A DNA stretch of 64,000 nt from positions 1,984,001 to 2,048,000 of the forward strand of contig NZ_CP100000.1 of assembly GCF_024138165.1 (NCBI RefSeq). Direction: 5' to 3'. The notes under the pieces are model-generated. The model was not told where the DNA came from. It was given only the letters and a program-made list of their open reading frames with translations, and ran no database searches. The stretch is from Halorussus vallis. Its GTDB lineage: Archaea > Halobacteriota > Halobacteria > Halobacteriales > Haladaptataceae. The position numbers and the translations under genes were made by a program. Shown one piece after another: positions 58,037-64,000 of the stretch; the first letter of the stretch is position 1; every line of letters starts with the position of its first letter.

Positions 58037-60139
58037 ATGCAACGACGCACCTTCCTCGAACTCACCGCGGCCTCCACCGCCGCGAGCGTGACGGCGGTCG
58101 AAGGGGTCGACGAACTCGCAGGTACCGCGCGCGCCGCGGTCGGCGCCGACTGCGGGGAATCGAGCGGGGTCGCCGACCTCGAATTCGCGTCGGCGACCAG
58201 CCTGCTGGATTCGAACTACGGCGCGCTGACCGACTCGTCGGTCGTCGCCGTGTGGGCCGAGAGCACGGCGACGAACACGGACGCCGACGGCGACGGGAAC
58301 GCCTACGCCTACGACGACGCCACCGACGTCCCGGTGGTCGCGGTGGACGGCAACGTCGTGGGGTTCGGCGCGATGCTCGTCAACGACGGCGACGCCGACT
58401 GGACGTACGGCAACGAGGAGTTCGTCCTGAACGTCTGGGACGAGAAACTCGGCGGGTCGGGCACCGTGCTCTGGGACGAGGGTCACGGCCAGTACTACGG
58501 CCTCTCGAAGTTCTCGGCGTTCGAGTCCTACGCCGAGGAGAACGGCTACGCGGTGAACGCGACGTCCTCGCTCGTCGCCGACCTCCCGTCGGCCGACGCC
58601 GCGGTAATCACCTCGCCGAGCGAGACGTTCACGACCTCCGAGTTGAACTCGCTGTTCGACTACGTGGAGAACGGCGGCGTGGTGTTCCTCCACGGCCAGT
58701 CGGACTACAGCGACTACGACGAAACCGAAAACCTGAACGACGTTGCCGGCTACCTCCAGCGGTCGTTCCGGTACAACGACGACGAGGTGGTCGACGCTTC
58801 GAACAACACCGGGGCCAACTACGACGTGCTCACGGGCAACTTCAACGAGTCGAACTTCGGCTACTTCTCGAACCGGCCCGGACTCGGCGGCGGCAGTGGT
58901 TTCGACGGACCCAAGACCGGAACCGTCGCGAACGTCACCGACGGCGACACCTTCGACGTCGACTTCGACGACGGGACGAGCGAGTCGGTGCGCGTCCTCG
59001 GCATCGACACGCCCGAGAAGAAGCAGAACAGGGACGCCGAGCGCGTCCAGGAGTGGGAGGGCATCGAGAGTCTAAGCTACCTCGGCGACTGGGGCGCGAA
59101 CGCCACCGACTTCGCGACCCGGGAACTCGACGGCGCGACCGTTACCGTCGAAACCGACCCCGAGGAAGGCGCCTACGACGCGTACGACCGCCTGCTCGGC
59201 TACGTCTACTACGACGCCGACGGCGACGGGAACCGCGACGAACTCTACAACCGGCGGGCCGTCGAGCGGGGATACGCCCGGGTCTACGGGTCGGGCCTGA
59301 CGAAACACGACGCGTTCCGGGCCGTCGAGGCGACCGCCCGCGCGAACGGCACGGGCGTCTGGGGCCGGAGCGACCCGGACGCCTCCAGCGAGATCCGCGA
59401 CCGCGACGTGGACGACCTCTTCTTCCCGCACGCGTCGAGCGTCCGGACCGCGGCGGGCGCCATCGCCGACTCGCGCGTCCCGGTGTACGCCGAATCGACC
59501 GCGACCCAGACCGGCGGGAGCGTCGGCTACGACCGGATTCCGCTGGTCGGCGTGGACGAGTCGGCCGGCGTCGGCCTCGTCGGGTCGCCGTTCGTCGACG
59601 AGAGCTACGAGTCGGCCGAGGGCTTCGCCGTCGACACCTCCGGCTACGAGAACTTCGTCCTCGCGACGAACCTCCTCGACTACCTCGGCGACGCTTCGTC
59701 GGGCGACGTGCTCATCGACGGCGGTCACGGCCAGTTCGGGGCCGAGTTCGCGCTGTCGAGCGAGGACGCCGCCTACTACCAGCGCTACCTCGAAGGCCAG
59801 GACATCGGCTTCGAGCAGGTCAACGACATCACGAGCGCGAAGCTCTCGGGCGCCCGGGCGCTCGTCGTCACCGCGCCGACCGAGTGCTACGCGTCGAGCG
59901 AGGTCGACGCCATCGGCGGCTTCCTCGCCGACGGTGGCGCCGTCGTGCTGCTCGGGAGTTCCAGAGCCACCGACGCCGCGCGTGCGACGCTCAACGACCT
60001 GGCGAACGCGCTCGGGACGGACCTGCGGTTGAGCGCCGACGAGATCACGGATAGCTCGAACAACGTGAACGGCGACCGCACCATCCCGACGACGACGGCG
60101 TTCGACGCCTCGTTCCCACTGTTCTCGAAGTACAGCTGA
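58037..60139 (+). CDS. Tat-exported thermonuclease-family protein with duplicated GATase-like domains
   Basis: A 700-residue exported protein starting MQRRTFLELTAASTAASV (twin-arginine signal). The SNase domain (about residues 292-440) has VTDGDTFDV, VRVLGIDTPEKK (Arg/Asp/Glu catalytic pattern) and YDRLLGYVYY (second Arg), so nuclease activity is likely. It is flanked by two related domains (about 45-290 and 445-700). Paired motifs are AESTAT(N/Q)T, D(E/G)GHGQ, ITSPSETFTTSEL versus VTAPTECYASSEV, NGGVVFLHG versus DGGAVVLLG, and SNN near each end. These resemble GATase/DUF4350-like folds. phnDCE follows on the same strand, suggesting phosphorus scavenging. The start at 58037 is chosen over an ATG-type start four codons upstream because RR follows directly. 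Confidence 0.87.
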   Translation: MQRRTFLELTAASTAASVTAVEGVDELAGTARAAVGADCGESSGVADLEFASATSLLDSNYGALTDSSVVAVWAESTATNTDADGDGNAYAYDDATDVPVVAVDGNVVGFGAMLVNDGDADWTYGNEEFVLNVWDEKLGGSGTVLWDEGHGQYYGLSKFSAFESYAEENGYAVNATSSLVADLPSADAAVITSPSETFTTSELNSLFDYVENGGVVFLHGQSDYSDYDETENLNDVAGYLQRSFRYNDDEVVDASNNTGANYDVLTGNFNESNFGYFSNRPGLGGGSGFDGPKTGTVANVTDGDTFDVDFDDGTSESVRVLGIDTPEKKQNRDAERVQEWEGIESLSYLGDWGANATDFATRELDGATVTVETDPEEGAYDAYDRLLGYVYYDADGDGNRDELYNRRAVERGYARVYGSGLTKHDAFRAVEATARANGTGVWGRSDPDASSEIRDRDVDDLFFPHASSVRTAAGAIADSRVPVYAESTATQTGGSVGYDRIPLVGVDESAGVGLVGSPFVDESYESAEGFAVDTSGYENFVLATNLLDYLGDASSGDVLIDGGHGQFGAEFALSSEDAAYYQRYLEGQDIGFEQVNDITSAKLSGARALVVTAPTECYASSEVDAIGGFLADGGAVVLLGSSRATDAARATLNDLANALGTDLRLSADEITDSSNNVNGDRTIPTTTAFDASFPLFSKYS

Positions 60140-60355
60140 GTCGGTCCGGAGCGCCGGGAGGCGGCGTCGGGTCGCCGGGCGGTCGCGACCGCCCGGCGAT
60201 ACCGCATCGACCGGTGCAGGGTCGACTCCGCACGTAGTCGACCCCGTGCGAGTCTTCGGCGTGCCGACCCGACGCACACCTATCGGACGGAGAGACATAT
60301 AGAGAAAATAGGAAGGTTTAACGGGAAGCTGTCGAAGCGTTTAACCGATTCGGTC

Positions 60356-61324
60356 ATGGAAAACCGACGAACCTTCCTCAAATCCGCGGCCGCGGCGGGC
60401 GCACTCGGTCTGACCGCCGGTTGTATCGGGAACTTCTCCGGGAACCAACCGTACGGAGACAACAAAGTCAAGTTCCTGATGTCACCCACCGAACCCCAGG
60501 ACCAGATGCGGGCCCAGTACACCCCCATCAAGGAGCGCTTCGAGAGCTACCTCGACGTGAAGAAGGCGGAGATGCAGTACGCGAAGGACTACGCCGCCAC
60601 GCTCGAAGCGCTCAACAGCGGCACCGCCGACGTCGCCGAAACCGGCCCGTTCGCCGCCGCGCTCGGCGTCGACTCCGGCAAGGCCGAGGTCATCCTCCAG
60701 CGCCACGGCTACGGGGCCTGGACTTACTCCAGCGTCATCGTCACGCGGAAGGGGTCGGACATCTCGAAACTCACCGACCTGAAGGGCAAGAAGATCGCGT
60801 TCGCCGACCCGCTGAGCGCCAGCGGGTCGCTCTACCCCCTCGGGATGCTGAAGAAGGCCGGCCTCTCGATTCCCGACGAACCGGGGAGTCCGAAGGGCGC
60901 CGACTTCGAACCGTCGTGGTCGGGCCACTTCGAGGCGCTCCAGGCGCTCAAGAGCGAGCAGGTCGACGCCGCCGGCGTCGGCTACTTCATCACGCTCAAC
61001 GACGACCGCGAGTACAAGGACTTCGTGAAGGAGGTCGCCCGCGACAAGGGCATCCCGCGCGCGCCCATCCTGGTTTCGCCGACACTCAGCGACGAGGAGA
61101 AGACCAAGATCACCGAGGCGTTCACCAAGGCCGACAAGTCGCTGTACCTCGGCAAGGACGGCAAGGCCGACACCGACGAGAAGAGCGACGACCCCGACGA
61201 CGACCTCTGGTTCGACGACGTCCGAAAGGCCGACGCCAAGACGTACGACCCCGTCGTCCAGGTGGCCAACGAACTCGGCTACGGCCAGGACATCTTCTCG
61301 AGCGGAACGACGACCGGCGAGTAG
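60356..61324 (+). CDS. phnD: Phosphate/phosphonate ABC transporter substrate-binding lipoprotein PhnD
   Basis: A 322-residue binding protein. A Tat-type signal with lipobox (NRRTFLKSAAAAGALGLTAGC, cysteine at about residue 23) anchors it outside the membrane. KFLMSPTEPQDQMRAQYTPI, GTADVAETGPFAAALG and DLKGKKIAFADPLSASGSLY are PhnD family motifs for phosphonate, phosphite or phosphate. No C-P lyase genes are nearby, so the ligand could be phosphate or phosphite. Two copies of gtttaac (about 60316 and 60339, 23 bases apart) lie upstream. Confidence 0.93.
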   Translation: MENRRTFLKSAAAAGALGLTAGCIGNFSGNQPYGDNKVKFLMSPTEPQDQMRAQYTPIKERFESYLDVKKAEMQYAKDYAATLEALNSGTADVAETGPFAAALGVDSGKAEVILQRHGYGAWTYSSVIVTRKGSDISKLTDLKGKKIAFADPLSASGSLYPLGMLKKAGLSIPDEPGSPKGADFEPSWSGHFEALQALKSEQVDAAGVGYFITLNDDREYKDFVKEVARDKGIPRAPILVSPTLSDEEKTKITEAFTKADKSLYLGKDGKADTDEKSDDPDDDLWFDDVRKADAKTYDPVVQVANELGYGQDIFSSGTTTGE

Positions 61325-61369
61325 AGGTAGGCTTTTGACCGTCCCGTCAGGGAAACTTTCCAAGCACAA

Positions 61370-62140
61370 ATGGCAGACATCTCATCGGAAGGCGTGACGA
61401 AGGTCTACGGGACCGACACGGTCGCCCTCGACGACGTCTCGTTCGAGATTCCGGACGGGGAGTTCGTCGTCCTGCTCGGTCCGTCGGGGGCCGGGAAGTC
61501 GACGCTGCTTCGCATCCTCAACGGACTGACGTCGCCCTCGGAGGGGACGCTGTCCATCGGCGACGAGGTCGTCGCCGGCACCCGGAGCGACGTGTCGATG
61601 GTGTTCCAGATGCACTACCTCGTCGAGAGCATGAGCGCCTACCGGAACGCGCTCACCGGCGCGCTCAACCGCACCGCCACCCTCGACAGCGCGCTCACCA
61701 ACTACGACGAGGCCGACAAGGAGATGGCGCTCCGGGCGCTCGACACCGTCGGCCTCCTCCACGAGGCCGACCAGCGCGCCGGGAGCATGTCCGGCGGCCA
61801 GCAACAGCGGGTCGGCATCGCCCGGGCGCTCACCCAGGACCCCGAACTCCTGCTGGCCGACGAACCCGTCGCCAGCCTCGACCCGAAGGCCGCCCAGGAC
61901 GTGATGCACTACCTGAAGCGGGCGGCCGACGAGCGCGACCTCACGTCCATCGTCAGCCTCCACCAGGTGAACATCGCCCGCGAGTACGGCGACCGCTTCA
62001 TCGGCCTGCGCGACGGGCGGGTCGTCTTCGACGGCGGAAAGGACGACCTCACGATGGACGTGGTCGACGAGATATACTACGGCGCCGGCGACGGCGACGA
62101 TGACCGCGGCGTCGAACACCTCACGGAGGCAGGGCGATGA
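61370..62140 (+). CDS. phnC: Phosphate/phosphonate ABC transporter ATP-binding protein PhnC
   Basis: A 256-residue ABC ATPase. Walker A LLGPSGAGKSTLLR, Q-loop VSMVFQMHYLVESMSAYRN, signature SGGQQQRVGIARAL, Walker B ELLLADEPVASLD and the switch His in VSLHQVNIAREYG are all present. The motif NALTGALNRTATL is typical of PhnC. It overlaps phnE by four bases (ATGA at 62137-62140), so translation is coupled. Confidence 0.95.
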   Translation: MADISSEGVTKVYGTDTVALDDVSFEIPDGEFVVLLGPSGAGKSTLLRILNGLTSPSEGTLSIGDEVVAGTRSDVSMVFQMHYLVESMSAYRNALTGALNRTATLDSALTNYDEADKEMALRALDTVGLLHEADQRAGSMSGGQQQRVGIARALTQDPELLLADEPVASLDPKAAQDVMHYLKRAADERDLTSIVSLHQVNIAREYGDRFIGLRDGRVVFDGGKDDLTMDVVDEIYYGAGDGDDDRGVEHLTEAGR

Positions 62141-63141
62141 GCGCAGACATCGCCGACGTCAAGCAGCGCATCGAGCGCGAACAGCGGATTCGACGGCTCC
62201 TCGGCGTCGTCGGCGTGCTGGCGGTCCTCGGCGCGACCGCGGCCGGCCTGACCTACCTGGGGTTCACCCTGGCGACGCTGGTCCGGCAGGCCGACGAGTG
62301 GGTCGCGTTCGTCTCGCACTTCCTCGCGCCGACGTTCGTCGACCTCACGTCGTACACCCGGGCCAACGGTATCGGCGGTCTGCGCGCCATCTGGGTGACG
62401 TTCACCAAGCCCTGGACCGTCGTCACCGCCATCGCGGAGGCGCCGGTCGGCAGCGGCGTCGTCCTCATCCCGGCGGCGCTCGCGACCGTCATCGTCGGCT
62501 TCACCGGGACGGTGCTCGGCTTCCCGCTCGCGCTCATCTTCGGCATCCTGGGCTCCGAGCGCGTGACGCCATTCCCGTTCAACTTCGTCTTCCGCGGCAC
62601 GATGAGCGCGATTCGGGCGGTGCCGGCGCTCATCTGGGTGCTCATCTTCATCCCGGTGTTCGGCATCTCGCCGGTCAGCGGCGTGCTGGCCATCGCCACC
62701 GACACCATCGGGAACCTCGGACGGCTGTTCACCGACGAACTCGAAGAGATCGACGACGGCCCCATCGAGGCGATTCGCTCGACGGGGGCGTCGCGGCCTC
62801 AGGAGGTGCTGTTCGGCATGCTGAGCCAGGTGTCGAACTCGTTCATCGCGTGGACGCTGTACGTCCTCGAAATCAACACCCGCATCGCCATCAGCCTTGG
62901 CGTGACGAGCGTCGGCGGCCTCGGGATGTACATCCAGCTCAAACTCGGCACCGGCAAGCCCAACTTCGCGGCGGCGGGGCTCATCCTCGTGGTCCTCATC
63001 GTCGTGACCGTCGAACTGCTGTCCTCGCGGGTCCGCGCCCGCCTGCGGCCGGGCGAGCACCAGGGCAAGAGCGTCTTCGACGCGCTCCGCGACCTCGCCG
63101 ACAGCCGGAAGTGGCTCGGCGTGGACACCGAGCGCCCCTGA
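62137..63141 (+). CDS. phnE: Phosphate/phosphonate ABC transporter permease PhnE
   Basis: A 334-residue permease with about six membrane helices. The ABC-permease EAA loop reads PIEAIRSTGASRPQEVLFGM, and FRGTMSAIRAVPALIWVLIF and GIAL-type helices match PhnE. The N-terminal 55 residues include a charged start and the first helix. It completes the phnDCE operon. No downstream phn catabolic genes follow. Confidence 0.94.
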   Translation: MSADIADVKQRIEREQRIRRLLGVVGVLAVLGATAAGLTYLGFTLATLVRQADEWVAFVSHFLAPTFVDLTSYTRANGIGGLRAIWVTFTKPWTVVTAIAEAPVGSGVVLIPAALATVIVGFTGTVLGFPLALIFGILGSERVTPFPFNFVFRGTMSAIRAVPALIWVLIFIPVFGISPVSGVLAIATDTIGNLGRLFTDELEEIDDGPIEAIRSTGASRPQEVLFGMLSQVSNSFIAWTLYVLEINTRIAISLGVTSVGGLGMYIQLKLGTGKPNFAAAGLILVVLIVVTVELLSSRVRARLRPGEHQGKSVFDALRDLADSRKWLGVDTERP

Positions 63142-63222
63142 CGTTCTCTTTCTCTCCGTCGCGTTTCGACGCCGTCTTTCGACCTGCGAGCGCCGACCGA
63201 CCGGTCTTCCGGAAGCGCTCGG

Positions 63223-63320
63223 CGACGCCTTCCACCGGAAACGGCCGGCCAATCGGCCGACCGGAAGCGCTCAATTACACGAACCACCAGCCACGACCGG
63301 CGACGCCTTCCACCGAAAAC
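63223..63320. repeat. Short direct repeat pair
   Basis: cggcgacgccttccaccg followed by (g/a)aaacg occurs twice, about 78 bases apart (63220-63242 and 63298-63320), with related gaccggaagcgctc words between (about 63207 and 63259). Confidence 0.7.
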
Positions 63321-63358
63321 GCCCGGTGAACCGACCGGCGGGGTGGGACTGAAAGGGG

Positions 63359-63458
63359 CCGCCCGCTCGCGTTCACTTCAGTCGTCTCACCGACCCCTAT
63401 TCGGCGAGCGGCGAAGCCGCGAGCCGGATATGTCGGTGAGACGACCGCGAGCGGGCGG
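63359..63458. repeat. Long imperfect inverted repeat
   Basis: ccgcccgctcgcg (63359-63371) pairs with cgcgagcgggcgg (63446-63458), and tcgtctcaccgac (63382-63394) pairs with gtcggtgagacga (63432-63444). The left arm carries about 10 extra bases between blocks. It is preceded by gtgggactgaaaggggc (63343-63359), a word I recall as recurrent in haloarchaeal intergenic DNA. Confidence 0.8.
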
Positions 63459-63600
63459 GGGCTTTCGAGACAGTCTCGTTCGCCGCTATCGTTACGTTTT
63501 GTGGCGAGCGGGCGGGGGCTTTCGAGGTGTTCGCGTTCGCTGCGGTGGTTGTATCACGTGACGAGCGGGCAGGGACTCTCAGGGAATCTCGTTCGTGTCG
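63447..63600. repeat. 57-bp tandem repeat, about 2.5 diverged units
   Basis: gcgagcgggcgggggctttc begins at 63447 and 63504, and a diverged copy (acgagcgggcagggactctc) begins at 63561, exactly 57 bases apart each time. The second half of each unit shares ctcgttcgc/cgttcgctgc words. The 57-bp spacing with long, diverging second halves is not a CRISPR pattern. Confidence 0.85.
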
Positions 63601-63642
63601 ACACCCCAACGCTGAATACCGGCGGGTGCGCTTTTTCCCGGT

Positions 63643-64000
63643 ATGTGTCCCCGCGAAATCGGTCGCCGCGCCTTCCTCGGCGGTTTCCTCGGCGGCGGGT
63701 CGGTCGCCCGACGCTCGGGCGCCGCCGACCTTGCCGCAGGGATGGGTGCGAGTGCGAGTGTCGGCGTCGCGCCGACGCCCGCGTTCGAGGTCCCGGGCGT
63801 CGACGCCGACCACTCGATTCGGTGGCGGTTCAATCACACGAGCGGCCGGAACAGCGTCTACCCGACGGTGGAAGCCGGCGGAACGACCGTCTGCATCGTC
63901 CGTAACCACGAGTCGTCAGACGACGAACCGCGGTTCTGGCTGTACGGGCTCTCGACCGCCGACGGGAGCGTCCGGTGGAAGAACGAGCTACGGGGCTACC
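63643..64000 (+). CDS. Tat-exported PQQ-propeller-like protein, N-terminal part (runs off the window)
   Basis: 119 residues are visible. The start MCPREIGRRAFLGGFLGGGS has a twin-arginine signal. After a linker come WRFNHTSGRNSVYPTVEAGG, TTVCIVRNHESSDDEPRFWL and YGLSTADGSVRWKNELRGY. The last, with 'DGSxRW', is the hallmark of PQQ/BamB-type beta-propeller blades. Many haloarchaea export such proteins with unknown function. The C-terminus is outside the window. A plausible promoter (ctgaatacc or gctttttccc) lies upstream. Confidence 0.75.
   Translation, partial: MCPREIGRRAFLGGFLGGGSVARRSGAADLAAGMGASASVGVAPTPAFEVPGVDADHSIRWRFNHTSGRNSVYPTVEAGGTTVCIVRNHESSDDEPRFWLYGLSTADGSVRWKNELRGY

Larger units (their letters stand above)
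63142..63642. other. Repeat-rich intergenic region after phnE
   Basis: 501 bases with no supportable gene. The left part repeats gacgccttccaccg(a/g)aaacg (about 63223-63244 and 63301-63320). The centre has a long inverted repeat (63359-63458), and the right part a 57-bp tandem repeat (63447-63600). Confidence 0.65.

Noticed and set aside
63447-63600. Possible CRISPR array after phnE
   Set aside because: Only about 2.5 units of 57 bp with diverged third copy, no cas genes, and the 'spacers' are similar to each other.
1-64000. rRNA, tRNA, RNase P RNA or SRP RNA genes
   Set aside because: No conserved sequence blocks or cloverleaf folds were found in the intergenic regions; small C/D-box RNAs cannot be excluded by reading.

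Overview
This 64 kb window is chromosomal DNA from a halophilic archaeon (class Halobacteria). The evidence is the very high GC content, strongly acidic proteins, and a set of archaeal information genes (TBP, PriL, an RFC small-subunit paralogue, Hjc, thermosome, S19e, PDCD5-type protein, aIF1A, RIO1, KH-domain Dim2-like protein, Trm1, archaeal HisS and TyrS). Twin-arginine or lipobox exported proteins and TATA boxes about 25-32 bases upstream of start codons (leaderless transcripts) fit the same group. The genus cannot be fixed from sequence reading alone. I saw no tRNA, rRNA, CRISPR array, transposase or integrase.

Layout. 1-5.2 kb: truA (cut by the window edge), a SHOCT membrane protein, hisS, a PP-loop ATPase, a PDCD5-type protein, S19e and a UPF0104 transporter-like protein. 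5.5-9 kb: thiL, an M50 protease, priL. 9-15 kb: a berberine-bridge-type flavoenzyme, SWIM protein, hjc, Rid protein, formate/nitrite-type channel, alpha/beta hydrolase. 15-23 kb: ahcY, a lysine-rich secreted protein, an MTA/SAH deaminase, threonine synthase-like enzyme, a Tat-exported GH5-like enzyme, hisG. 23-28 kb: tbp, a tRNA G10 methyltransferase, thioesterase, RFC paralogue. 27.6-35.3 kb: surface proteins (DUF4382 lipoprotein, ETTTE-repeat protein, 5'-nucleotidase-like protein) around rnz and a cupin. 35-43 kb: a DUF460 RNase H-like protein, tyrS, and the ribosome-biogenesis set aIF1A/RIO1/KH split by a nitroreductase gene and repeats. 43.2-44.5 kb: a lower-GC islet with a cysteine-rich halocin-C8-like precursor and a small membrane protein. 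44.7-53 kb: thermosome, Lrp/glnA divergent pair, PAP2 phosphatase, YihY, trm1. 53-58 kb: small zinc proteins, a tandem-repeat protein, hisH, and an mhq-like dioxygenase/hydrolase pair with a divergent HxlR regulator. 58-64 kb: a Tat-exported nuclease with duplicated flanking domains, phnDCE, then a repeat-rich gap and the start of a PQQ-propeller protein.

Functional links. The translation and tRNA genes form conserved clusters. AhcY and the amidohydrolase both act on S-adenosylhomocysteine/methylthioadenosine. The exported nuclease beside PhnDCE suggests phosphorus salvage from extracellular nucleic acid. The dioxygenase, hydrolase and HxlR genes look like a quinone or electrophile detoxification module.

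Most unusual signals: (i) long perfect palindromes inside coding sequence (46 bp in the threonine synthase-like gene, 34 bp in thiL) sharing one 14-bp core, plus a 30-bp palindrome in the HxlR/dioxygenase intergenic region; (ii) the halocin-like islet; (iii) the duplicated architecture of the nuclease; (iv) two or more families of interspersed intergenic repeats; (v) a 30-bp tandem repeat encoding a PITG-rich protein.
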